A DNA stretch of 39,844 nucleotides from DTKY01 sp037440765 (GTDB lineage: Bacteria; Acidobacteriota; Terriglobia; Bryobacterales; Bryobacteraceae), in the NCBI GenBank assembly GCA_037440765.1, contig JBBITL010000042.1, positions 1-39,844 of the forward strand, in the 5' to 3' direction. Below the pieces are notes generated by a model. That model was not told where the DNA came from. It was given only the letters and a program-made list of their open reading frames with translations, and did not search any database. Within the stretch, counting starts at the first letter, position 1; each line of letters opens with the position of its first letter. Below are positions 16,063 to 23,185 of the stretch, one piece after another. The position numbers and the translations under genes are program-made.

Positions 16063-16936
16063 CCCTGAAGCCGCCGCGCTGCTTGAGCGGCAGAAGGGCC
16101 AGCCTCCGCGGTCCTCGCTCGACGTTGCCGCCACGCGGGAGATGATGCGCCGCGCCGCTGCGCTGGCAGGCCCGCCGCCGGACCTGGCCAGGGTCGAGGA
16201 CCTTGTCCTTCTGGGGTCGCTGCCGGCGCGGCAATACTGGCCGGCGCCCGATCCCGCCATGCCCCTGGCCGTCTACTTCCACGGGGGACGCTTCTTCAGC
16301 GGAGACCTGGAAAGCCACGACGTGCTGTGCCGCCAACTGGCGCTGGCTGGCGCCTGCCGCGTGGTGGCCGTGGACTACAGGCTGGGGCCGGAGCACCGGT
16401 TTCCGGCGGCCTATGATGATGCGCTCCGAGCCGTCGCATGGGCGCTTGAACAGGGCGTCCCGGCTGGCGTGGCGGGCGACAGCGCGGGCGCCAATCTCGC
16501 CGCCGGGGCGGCCATCGCTCATCGAGGCTCCGCCCTGCGCTGCCAGTTGCTGGTCTACCCCATGATCGACGCCACCTGTAGCCAGCCGTCCTACGCCGAA
16601 TATGCCAGCGGCTACGGCCCGGGGGCCGAAGACATGCGGCGGGGCTGGCGCGAGTACCTTCCGGAAGGCTTCGACCCGCGCGACCGTCGCGTGTCCCCTC
16701 TGTTCGACAGCGACCTGGACGGCCTGGCGCCCGCCTTCGTTCTCACCGCGGAGTACGATACCCTGCGGGACGAGGGCGAGACCTACGCCCGGCGGTTGTC
16801 GGAGGCGGGCACCGCCGCACTCCGCCGTTACGACGGCATGATTCACGGCTTCTTCGCCATGGCCGGCGTGCTGCGCGCCGCCCGGCAGGCCCTGGACGAC
16901 GCGGGCGCGTTCCTCCGCAAACACCTAACGCCGTAA
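16052..16936 (+). CDS. Alpha/beta hydrolase, hormone-sensitive-lipase (HSL) type esterase
   Basis: A 294-residue esterase of the HSL (family IV) type. The oxyanion-hole motif is HGGR at 77-80, where the last Gly of HGGG is replaced by Arg. The nucleophile is Ser144 in GDSAGAN. The acid is Asp236 in AEYDTLRDEG and the base is His265 in IHGFF. VVAVDYRLGPEHRFPAA is a further family hallmark. It has no signal peptide, so it is likely cytoplasmic and acts on short-chain esters. The ATG at 16052 lies inside the DJ-1 gene, suggesting coupled translation. Its 3' end overlaps the convergent trpD by 12 bases. Confidence 0.92.
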   Translation: MPLDPEAAALLERQKGQPPRSSLDVAATREMMRRAAALAGPPPDLARVEDLVLLGSLPARQYWPAPDPAMPLAVYFHGGRFFSGDLESHDVLCRQLALAGACRVVAVDYRLGPEHRFPAAYDDALRAVAWALEQGVPAGVAGDSAGANLAAGAAIAHRGSALRCQLLVYPMIDATCSQPSYAEYASGYGPGAEDMRRGWREYLPEGFDPRDRRVSPLFDSDLDGLAPAFVLTAEYDTLRDEGETYARRLSEAGTAALRRYDGMIHGFFAMAGVLRAARQALDDAGAFLRKHLTP

Positions 16937-17950
16937 CGGCGCAAACTCGGCCAGGGCGCGGAGCTTCGCGCTGGCCGCCCCTGAATCGATCGACTCGGCC
17001 GCCAGGGCTGCTCCTTCCCTGAAGCCGTCCGCCAGGCCGGCCGCCACCAGCGCCGCCGCCGCGTTCACCAGCACTATGTCGCGCCGGGGCCCCGGCGCTC
17101 CCGCCAGGATAGAGCGTACGATCTCGCAGTTGGCCTCGCGGTCCCCGCCGCGCAGGTCCTCGCTCGCGGCGCGTGCCACGCCGAAATCCTCGGGCGTGAA
17201 CTGGCGGCGCGCAACCGATCCGTCCCGGACCTCGAAGGCCAGCGTGGGGCCCGTGGTGGTGATCTCGTCCAAACCGTCCGACCCGTGCACGACGAAGCCG
17301 CGGGCCAGCCCGAGCGCGGCCAGCGCGTCTGCCATCAGTTCCGCCGCCTCGGGGCTGGGCGCCCCGGCCAGTTGCGCCTGCGCGCCCGCCGGATTGGTGA
17401 GCGGCCCGAGCAGGTTGAACACGGTTCGCATCTTCAGCTCCAGCCGCGCCGGCTGCGCATGCCTGGTGGCCGTGTGTATGGCCGGCGCGAACAGGAAGCC
17501 GATACCGGTCTGGCGGATGGAGCGGGCCGCTTCTTCCGGCGCCAGCGCCACATTCACGCCCAGCCCTTCCATCACGTCGGCGCTGCCGCAGCGGCTGGAG
17601 ATAGAGCGGTTGCCGTGCTTGGCGACCCGCGCGCCCGCGCCCGCCACCACAAACGCCGCCGCCGTCGAGATGTTGAAAGTCCCGGCGCCGTCGCCGCCTG
17701 TCCCGCACGTGTCGGCCAGGGGCCTCGGGTCCGGCCCGGTATCCACGCGGGCGGCTCTCTCGCGCATGGCGCGGGCGAACCCGACGACTTCCTCCGCCGT
17801 TTCGCCCTTCATCCTGAGCGCCGTCAGGAACGCCGCGATCTGAGCCGTGGTGGCGCCGCCGTCGAGAATCGAAAGCATGGCCTCGCGCGCCTGTGCGGCA
17901 TCCAGGTCGCGCCCGGACATGACGATTTCGAGGGATGAAAGCAGAGCCAT
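16925..17950 (-). CDS. trpD: Anthranilate phosphoribosyltransferase
   Basis: A 341-residue enzyme of tryptophan synthesis joining anthranilate to phosphoribosyl pyrophosphate. GTGGDG at 83-88 binds the pyrophosphate. KHGNRS at 111-116 is the anthranilate/PRPP region, and RTVFNLLGPLTNPAG is also conserved. Length and motifs are normal. One atypical detail is a Cys-rich SSRCGSADVMEGLG where SxxSGSADVLEALG is usual, but this is within family variation. No other trp gene is in the window. The ATG at 17950 has no ribosome site (upstream bases are AATATATC). It is divergent from sucC with a 49-base gap and overlaps the esterase gene end to end. Confidence 0.95.
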   Translation of the reverse strand: MALLSSLEIVMSGRDLDAAQAREAMLSILDGGATTAQIAAFLTALRMKGETAEEVVGFARAMRERAARVDTGPDPRPLADTCGTGGDGAGTFNISTAAAFVVAGAGARVAKHGNRSISSRCGSADVMEGLGVNVALAPEEAARSIRQTGIGFLFAPAIHTATRHAQPARLELKMRTVFNLLGPLTNPAGAQAQLAGAPSPEAAELMADALAALGLARGFVVHGSDGLDEITTTGPTLAFEVRDGSVARRQFTPEDFGVARAASEDLRGGDREANCEIVRSILAGAPGPRRDIVLVNAAAALVAAGLADGFREGAALAAESIDSGAASAKLRALAEFAPLRR

Positions 17951-17999
17951 GATATATTGGACGATCTGTGTTCTCAGATCCTAGCACACGCCCATTCCC

Positions 18000-19157
18000 A
18001 TGAAGATTCATGAGTATCAGGCCAAGGGGATACTGGCCCGGTTCGGCGTCCCCGTCCCGCGCGGCGAGGTGGTCTGCTCGCCGGAGGAGGCGGACGCGGC
18101 GGCCAGGAAAATCGGCGGCAGCGTCGTGGTGAAGGCTCAAATCCACGCCGGCGGCCGCGGCAAGGGCGGCGGCGTCAAGGTCGCCTGGGATACGCAGGAG
18201 GCGGTAGAGATCGTCAGGAAGATGCTGGGAATGAGGCTGGTCACGCACCAGACCGGCCCGGAAGGCCGCACCGTGCAGCGCGTGCTGATCGAAGAGACGC
18301 TGCCCATCGAGCGCGAGCTTTACCTCGGCATCGTGCTCGACCGCGCGCGAGCCCTGCCAGTCTTCATGGCTTCGGCCGCCGGCGGCGTGGACATCGAGGA
18401 GGTGGCGGCGAAGAGTCCGGAGAAGATCCTCAAGGAGCCGATCGAACCCGGCATGGGCCTGACTCCATTCCAGGCCCGCAAGCTGGCCTTCGGCATGGGC
18501 GTTCCTCCGGCCAGCGCGCCCGCCGCCGCCGCGGCCATGATCGCCCTCGCCAGAGCGTATGACGCCGTGGATGCCTCGCTCGCCGAGATCAACCCGTTCA
18601 TACTGGCCGCGGACGGCCGGGTCTACGCCCTGGACGCCAAGTTCAACCTGGACGACAACGCGCTATACCGCCACAAGGACCTGCTGGAACTCCGCGACCT
18701 CAACGAGGAGGACCCGCTCGAGGTGGAGGCCTCGCGTTTCGGGTTGAACTACATCAAGCTCGACGGGACGGTCGGCTGCATGGTCAACGGCGCGGGCCTG
18801 GCCATGGCGACCATGGACATCATCAAGTACGCCGGCGGAAGTCCGGCGAACTTTTTGGACGTCGGCGGCGGCGCCAGCGCCGACCAGATCCAGAGCGCCT
18901 TCCGTATCCTGCTGTCTGACAGCAGCGTCAGGGCCGTGCTCATCAACATCTTCGGCGGCATACTGCGCTGTGACACGCTGGCCACGGGCGTGGTGGCCGC
19001 CGCGCGCGAGTTGAACGTGCAGGTGCCGATCGTGGTGCGCATGGAGGGCACCAACGTGGAGGAGGGCCGCAGGATTCTGAAGGAGTCCGGCCTGAACTTC
19101 ACCGTGGCCGATGGCATGCGGGACGCCGCTGAGAAAGTGGTGGGGCTGGCGCGATGA
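18000..19157 (+). CDS. sucC: Succinyl-CoA synthetase beta subunit
   Basis: A 385-residue ATP-grasp subunit of the TCA-cycle enzyme that interconverts succinyl-CoA and succinate with nucleotide phosphorylation. The N-terminal MKIHEYQAKGILARFGVPVP is standard. VVKAQIHAGGRGKGGGVK is the ATP-grasp nucleotide loop, EINPF with the following Asp-rich stretch binds magnesium, and NGAGLAMATMD plus FGGILRCD belong to the CoA-ligase half. Length is as in E. coli (388). It is first of the coupled sucC-sucD-ndk unit; its TGA stop overlaps the sucD ATG (ATGA). No ribosome site is seen before the start. TTGGAC at 17957-17962 could be a -35 element but no matching -10 is clear. Confidence 0.97.
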   Translation: MKIHEYQAKGILARFGVPVPRGEVVCSPEEADAAARKIGGSVVVKAQIHAGGRGKGGGVKVAWDTQEAVEIVRKMLGMRLVTHQTGPEGRTVQRVLIEETLPIERELYLGIVLDRARALPVFMASAAGGVDIEEVAAKSPEKILKEPIEPGMGLTPFQARKLAFGMGVPPASAPAAAAAMIALARAYDAVDASLAEINPFILAADGRVYALDAKFNLDDNALYRHKDLLELRDLNEEDPLEVEASRFGLNYIKLDGTVGCMVNGAGLAMATMDIIKYAGGSPANFLDVGGGASADQIQSAFRILLSDSSVRAVLINIFGGILRCDTLATGVVAAARELNVQVPIVVRMEGTNVEEGRRILKESGLNFTVADGMRDAAEKVVGLAR

Positions 19158-20020
19158 GCATCCTCATTGATGAGAGCACCCGGGTCCTGGTGCAGGGCTT
19201 CACCGGCCGCGAGGCGACCTTTCACTCCCAACAGTGCCTGGCCTACGGCACGAAGATCGTAGGCGGTGTGGTGCCCGGCAAGGGCGGCACGACGCACCTG
19301 AACCTGCCCGTGTTCGACACCGTCCGCGGCGCCGTTGTCGCAACGGGCGCGGATGCCTCGGTGATCTTCGTGCCGCCGGCCTTTGCGGCCGACGCTGTGA
19401 TGGAAGCCGCCGACGCGGGGCTTGGCGTCGTGGTGTGCGTCACCGAGGGCATCCCCACGCTGGACATGGTGAAGGCCTGGAAGTCGCTCCAGTCGGCCAG
19501 GACGCGGCTCATAGGGCCGAACTGCCCGGGGATCATCTCGCCGGGCAAGTGCAAAATCGGCATCATGCCCGGACACATCCACAAGCCGGGCCACGTGGGC
19601 GTGGTGTCGCGGTCCGGCACCCTGACCTACGAGGCCGTGGACCAGCTTACGCGGCTCGGGATCGGACAGTCCACCTGCATCGGCATCGGCGGCGATCCGA
19701 TCATCGGGACCAGCTTCATCGACGCCATCAGGCTGTTCAACGAGGACCCCGGCACCGGGGCCATCGTCATGATCGGCGAGATCGGCGGCTCGGCCGAGGA
19801 GGACGCCGCTGCCTTCATCCGGGAGAACGTGAAGAAGCCCGTGGTGGGCTTCGTGGCGGGGCAGACGGCGCCCGCCGGGCGGCGCATGGGCCACGCCGGC
19901 GCGATCATCAGCGGAGGAAGCGGCAAGGCCGAGGACAAGATACGCGCCATGCGCGAAGCGGGCATCAACGTCTGCATGACTCCGGCCGAAATAGGCCAGA
20001 AAGTAAAAGAAGTATTGTGA
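19154..20020 (+). CDS. sucD: Succinyl-CoA synthetase alpha subunit
   Basis: A 288-residue subunit that carries the phosphohistidine intermediate and the CoA site. VLVQGFTGREATFHSQQCLAYG is the CoA-binding Rossmann segment. GPNCPGIISPGKCKIGIMPG follows, and the phosphorylated His is His247 in MGHAGAIISGGSGKAEDK. Length and motifs match the family closely. The ATG overlaps the sucC stop by four bases and the stop overlaps the GTG start of ndk by three bases within GTGA, so the three proteins should be made in step. Confidence 0.97.
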   Translation: MSILIDESTRVLVQGFTGREATFHSQQCLAYGTKIVGGVVPGKGGTTHLNLPVFDTVRGAVVATGADASVIFVPPAFAADAVMEAADAGLGVVVCVTEGIPTLDMVKAWKSLQSARTRLIGPNCPGIISPGKCKIGIMPGHIHKPGHVGVVSRSGTLTYEAVDQLTRLGIGQSTCIGIGGDPIIGTSFIDAIRLFNEDPGTGAIVMIGEIGGSAEEDAAAFIRENVKKPVVGFVAGQTAPAGRRMGHAGAIISGGSGKAEDKIRAMREAGINVCMTPAEIGQKVKEVL

Positions 20021-20433
20021 TCGAACGAACTTTCTCCATCATCAAACCTGACGCAGTGGCCGCGGGCCACGCCGGCTCGATCCTGGCCATGCTGGAGGCC
20101 GCCGGATTCAGGATCCTGGCGATGCGCATGCTGCGCCTGAGGGCAGAGCAGGCGCGGGAGTTCTACGCCGTGCACAGCGGGAAAGCTTTCTACGACAGCC
20201 TGGTGGCTTTCATGACCGAGGGGCCTGTTGTCGTTCTGGCGCTCGAGCGCGAGGATGCCATCGCGAAGCTCCGCGAGGTGATGGGCGCCACCAACCCGGC
20301 CAACGCCGCCGAAGGCACCGTGCGCAAGCGGTTCGCGGCCAACATCGAGCGCAACGCCATCCACGGCTCAGACGCCCCGGCCACCGCGGAAGCCGAACTG
20401 CGTTTCTTCTTCAGTTCGGCCGACCTTCTGTAG
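20017..20433 (+). CDS. ndk: Nucleoside diphosphate kinase
   Basis: A 138-residue kinase that balances nucleoside triphosphates through a phosphohistidine, His116 in NAIHGSDAP. Other hallmarks are FSIIKPDAV at the N-terminus, HSGKAFYDSLVAFMTEGPVVVLALE, and MGATNPANAAEGTVRKRFA. The GTG start at 20017 overlaps the sucD stop (GTGA). Placing Ndk with SucCD suggests that nucleoside triphosphate made by succinyl-CoA synthetase is handed to the kinase; this is inference from gene order. The last gene of its unit. Confidence 0.96.
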   Translation: MIERTFSIIKPDAVAAGHAGSILAMLEAAGFRILAMRMLRLRAEQAREFYAVHSGKAFYDSLVAFMTEGPVVVLALEREDAIAKLREVMGATNPANAAEGTVRKRFAANIERNAIHGSDAPATAEAELRFFFSSADLL

Positions 20434-20442
20434 GGGGATCGC

Positions 20443-20458
20443 CCGCCGCCCGCGGCGG
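20443..20458 (+). terminator. GC-rich hairpin after ndk
   Basis: CCGCCG pairs with CGGCGG across a four-base loop, about 10 bases after the ndk stop. There is no T-run, so factor-independent termination is doubtful. The rest of the 265-base gap to the DUF1080 gene shows nothing recognisable except TAGAAT at 20651-20656. Confidence 0.3.
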
Positions 20459-20698
20459 CCACTCTCTACACCTCCGCGTGGGAAGTTCCGAGGCTGGACC
20501 AAAAGTGGCGGCCATGCTGTCCATCGCCGAAGGCTGCCGCCGCTGAAGGTCCCGGTTCGAAACTGCCTGGCCGCTCTGCGGCCGCGAGTGCCCCGTCCAG
20601 AACCCGCCGGCGCAAGTGCGCGCAGGCTCCTCTGTGACGGCGGTTCGGCGTAGAATTGTTGGTGGCAACATAGCCGGATTCATTTTTGGAGGACCCAC

Positions 20699-21628
20699 AT
20701 GCACACTCGCTGGTATCTTGGTATCGGATCGGCCATCCTGTTCGCAGGCTTGATTGGCCTGCTCACGGCGCAACAGCCCGCTCCGGCGGCGGCGCCGGGT
20801 TTTTCCCCTGATGCGCTGGCCGGAGAAAAGGACTTCGTCATAGGAGTCCAGCCGCCCTATACGTGGTTCCCGGACAGCCCTAAGGTCAGGGTGCCGGAGG
20901 GATACACGCCGATTTTCAACGGTGAGAACCTGACGGGCTGGCACGCCAGCCCGACCAATCATCATGGAATTACTCCGGACTTCCGAGTGGTCCACGGCGC
21001 CATCGTGGGCACGCAGAGCCCGTTCGGCGACGGCGGGATTTTGCTCACCGACAAGAGCTATCGCAACTTCGAGCTCTACATGGAAGTCAGGCCCGACTAC
21101 GGCTGCGACAGCGGCATCTTCTTCCGCTGCACGGAATCCGGCCGCTGCTACCAGATCACGATGGATTATCTGCCCGGCGGCAGCATGGGGAGCCTGATCA
21201 CGGAGAACATAAACGGCACGGCGGGCGCCGATCGTGCGGCGCTGGTCGCCACCAGAGGGCAGGTGCGGGCAGCGCCGCCGGCAGCCGCTCCTGCCAAGGC
21301 CGCCCAGGCGGCCCCTGCCCGGCGGGGCGGCCCCCCCGTGGTTGGCGGCATTCCCCTGGGGCTGCCCACGCCGCTCGGAGAGGCCGCGTGGATGAAGGCC
21401 TGGAAGCGTGAGGCCTGGAATTCCGTGCGGCTTCGCGTGGAAGGCGACGTTCCGCACGTAACCGTGTGGATCAACGATCAGGTCGTAACCGACACCCAGG
21501 AGAAGACTAACCGCGCCGAGGGCGGGATTATCACGGGGCCGATCGCAATCCAGATCCACGGCGGCAACCGTTGGGTGCAGGCAGGGTTCTACCGCTGGCG
21601 GAACATCGGCATCAAGGAGTTGCCCTGA
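20699..21628 (+). CDS. Exported DUF1080 (3-keto-disaccharide hydrolase-type) protein
   Basis: A 309-residue secreted protein. A signal peptide (IGSAILFAGLIGLLTAQQ) is followed by a Pro/Ala linker and a DUF1080 concanavalin-like beta-sandwich: FNGENLTGWHA, FRVVHGAIVGTQ, NFELYMEVRPDYGCDSGIFFRC, WNSVRLRVEGDVPHVTVWIND, then GPIAIQIHGG. Relatives act on or bind keto-sugars and other glycans. About 40 residues of Ala/Pro/Gly-rich sequence (near 185-225) interrupt the sandwich. GGAGG stands 7 bases before the ATG at 20699, so the start is secure. It is monocistronic and faces the O-methyltransferase gene across a strong hairpin. Confidence 0.88.
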   Translation: MHTRWYLGIGSAILFAGLIGLLTAQQPAPAAAPGFSPDALAGEKDFVIGVQPPYTWFPDSPKVRVPEGYTPIFNGENLTGWHASPTNHHGITPDFRVVHGAIVGTQSPFGDGGILLTDKSYRNFELYMEVRPDYGCDSGIFFRCTESGRCYQITMDYLPGGSMGSLITENINGTAGADRAALVATRGQVRAAPPAAAPAKAAQAAPARRGGPPVVGGIPLGLPTPLGEAAWMKAWKREAWNSVRLRVEGDVPHVTVWINDQVVTDTQEKTNRAEGGIITGPIAIQIHGGNRWVQAGFYRWRNIGIKELP

Positions 21629-21657
21629 TAGCGCGGGCCTCGCCGTCCATCTGTTGG

Positions 21658-21682
21658 CGGAGGCGGCCTGGCGCCGCCTCCG
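21658..21682. terminator. 10-bp inverted repeat between convergent genes
   Basis: CGGAGGCGGC pairs perfectly with GCCGCCTCCG around the loop CTGGC, midway in the 72-base gap between two convergent stop codons. Its position suggests a bidirectional transcription-end hairpin. No T-run follows on either strand. Confidence 0.5.
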
Positions 21683-21700
21683 GCCGGCCGCATCCGCGAT

Positions 21701-22432
21701 TCAGCGGCGCTTCTTCAAAGTGACGCCGATGCCGATGCTGTGCTGGCCCAGGAAGATCGTATCAAGGCTGGGATCCGTGGTAACGGCCGTGAAATAATCC
21801 GGCATCTGTTTGGCTGTGTTGGTAGTATTGTGAGCGAGGATCAGTCCGCCGGGCCGAACCAGCGGCAGCAGTTTCTTAAGATAGTCGGCGTAGCCCGGCT
21901 TGTCCGCATCGATAAAGAGAATGTCGATCGGTTCTTTGAGCCTCGTCACCGTCTCATGGGCGTCGCCTTCGACTATGGTGACCATGCCTTCCACGCCGGC
22001 CTTCTTGAAGTTGTCCTGCGCCATGGCGATATACTTGGCATTCATCTCGTGGGTTGTAATCTTGCCGCCGGTCGTGCGCAGGGCGAGGCAAAACCACAAG
22101 GCTGAATAACCGTTATAAGTGCCGATCTCAACAATATTCCTGGCACCGGTCGACTCCGCCAGCATCCGCAGCAGTCTTCCGTCCTCCAGCGGGACCATCA
22201 GATTAGATCTGTCACCCCCGGCTATCTCTTCCAGAAGCCTGAGGATTCTCTCTTCATTCGGATCCGCCGGCAGCGGCCGCTTGTCGGGGTTTGACTCGTC
22301 GAAAACCCACAGGCTCTGAACCTGAAAGCCCCGGCCCGGACCTCCTGGCCGGCCCTGCTGGGCCTCGAGCGTGCCGGCCGCGGGGAACAATGCGAGAATC
22401 GCCATAATCGCTAACGCCGATGTCCTTTGCAA
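21701..22432 (-). CDS. Exported O-methyltransferase (catechol-OMT fold)
   Basis: A 243-residue SAM-dependent methyltransferase with an N-terminal signal peptide (TSALAIMAILALFPAAGTLEA, residues 4-24). SAM motif I is IVEIGTYNGYSALW from residue 100. VTIVEGDAHE follows, and the metal-binding strand is FIDADKPGY at 173-181. The Asp-Asn metal pair of the family is His201-Asn202 here (ILAHNT). The start is TTG at 22432, fixed by AGGAGG 8 bases upstream, and it lies just after a TATACT box. Export of a SAM enzyme is unusual. Families with this fold methylate catechols and hydroxycinnamates; the substrate here is unknown. It converges on the DUF1080 gene. Confidence 0.85.
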   Translation of the reverse strand: MQRTSALAIMAILALFPAAGTLEAQQGRPGGPGRGFQVQSLWVFDESNPDKRPLPADPNEERILRLLEEIAGGDRSNLMVPLEDGRLLRMLAESTGARNIVEIGTYNGYSALWFCLALRTTGGKITTHEMNAKYIAMAQDNFKKAGVEGMVTIVEGDAHETVTRLKEPIDILFIDADKPGYADYLKKLLPLVRPGGLILAHNTTNTAKQMPDYFTAVTTDPSLDTIFLGQHSIGIGVTLKKRR

Positions 22433-22457
22433 CTTCGTGACCTCCTGGGCACGATTC

Positions 22458-22463
22458 AGTATA
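22458..22463 (-). promoter_or_regulatory. Candidate -10 box for the exported O-methyltransferase
   Basis: TATACT on the minus strand. The predicted transcript start is near 22451, giving a leader of about 19 bases containing AGGAGG. No -35 hexamer is seen. Confidence 0.45.
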
Positions 22464-22504
22464 CCCTGCGGCCCGCTCCGGGCCCGGCGGTCCGTTGATC
22501 GCTT

Positions 22505-23101
22505 TCACTCCATGCTGAAGCCGCGCATGTCGCCTTCCCGGATGAAATCCTCGTAGGTCTGCCAGAGGTCCTCCAGGCGGCGGCGCATAAGAACCAGGTC
22601 CTTGCGGGCGCCCCTCACGTCCTTGACCCAGTTACGAAGCACGGCCTCGTCGCGAAATCCCAGCTTGTGGAAGATCCGCAGCGCGGCGGTCTGCGTGGTC
22701 ATCATCTTAACCACGATCTCCTCGATCCCGGCCGACGCCGCCAGATCGTAGAGCGCGCCGGCCATCTGCATGCCGAGTCCCTTGCGCTGGTAGGGACTGG
22801 CGACGTACAGCCGAAGCTCCGCCATGTGCCCCTCCCATCCGAAGTGGGAGAACTCGAGCGCCCCGTCAGCCACTATGATGTCTTGCGCCACCCCGACCAG
22901 CCGCTTCACGTCGCCCGCTTCCATCTCGCGTATGCGCTCTTCGATGACCTGGCGGATGGTCATGTCTCTCCTGACACTCAGCCGGTTGTCCTCAGGGAGC
23001 GCGCTGAAGAATGCGAAAGATGCCTCAAGATCCTCCCGCCGCATCGCGCGGATAAGCACCTCTTTGCCGTCTTTCAGCTTCACCGTTCTCGGTTCAAACA
23101 T
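22505..23101 (-). CDS. GNAT-family N-acetyltransferase
   Basis: A 198-residue acetyltransferase. The acetyl-CoA pyrophosphate loop is in LRLYVASPYQRKGLGMQMA (motif A, QRKGLG), with strands VLIRAM and EFSHFGWEGHMAELRL before it and AALRIFHKLGFRDEA as motif B. The N-terminal FEPRTVKLKDGKEVLIRAMR resembles GNAT domains of the protein-acetyltransferase (Pat-like) type, but no partner domain is attached. The substrate is unknown. GGGAGG lies 6 bases before the ATG at 23101, and a TATAAT box at 23125-23130 precedes it. It is divergent from the M23 peptidase gene. Confidence 0.88.
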   Translation of the reverse strand: MFEPRTVKLKDGKEVLIRAMRREDLEASFAFFSALPEDNRLSVRRDMTIRQVIEERIREMEAGDVKRLVGVAQDIIVADGALEFSHFGWEGHMAELRLYVASPYQRKGLGMQMAGALYDLAASAGIEEIVVKMMTTQTAALRIFHKLGFRDEAVLRNWVKDVRGARKDLVLMRRRLEDLWQTYEDFIREGDMRGFSME

Positions 23102-23124
23102 GGCGCACCTCCCTGGCCGGGGAA

Positions 23125-23130
23125 ATTATA
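23125..23130 (-). promoter_or_regulatory. -10 box for the GNAT gene
   Basis: A perfect TATAAT on the minus strand, with a transcript start expected near 23118 and a short leader holding GGGAGG. No good -35 is seen; its -35 region overlaps the -35 of the divergent M23 promoter. Confidence 0.5.
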
Positions 23131-23149
23131 CACCAGCCCGGCGCCGGAT

Positions 23150-23178
23150 TTGACCATCGGGAACGAATTGACTACATT
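23150..23178 (+). promoter_or_regulatory. Sigma-70-type promoter of the M23 peptidase gene, leaderless arrangement
   Basis: TTGACC at 23150-23155, a 17-base spacer, then TACATT at 23173-23178. The ATG at 23186 begins 7 bases after the -10 box, so transcription should start at or beside the start codon. Confidence 0.6.
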
Positions 23179-23185
23179 GGACGAA

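Noticed and set aside
18000..18002. A regulatory RNA or riboswitch in the trpD/sucC gap
   Set aside because: The gap is only 49 bases and shows no conserved fold or stable hairpin.
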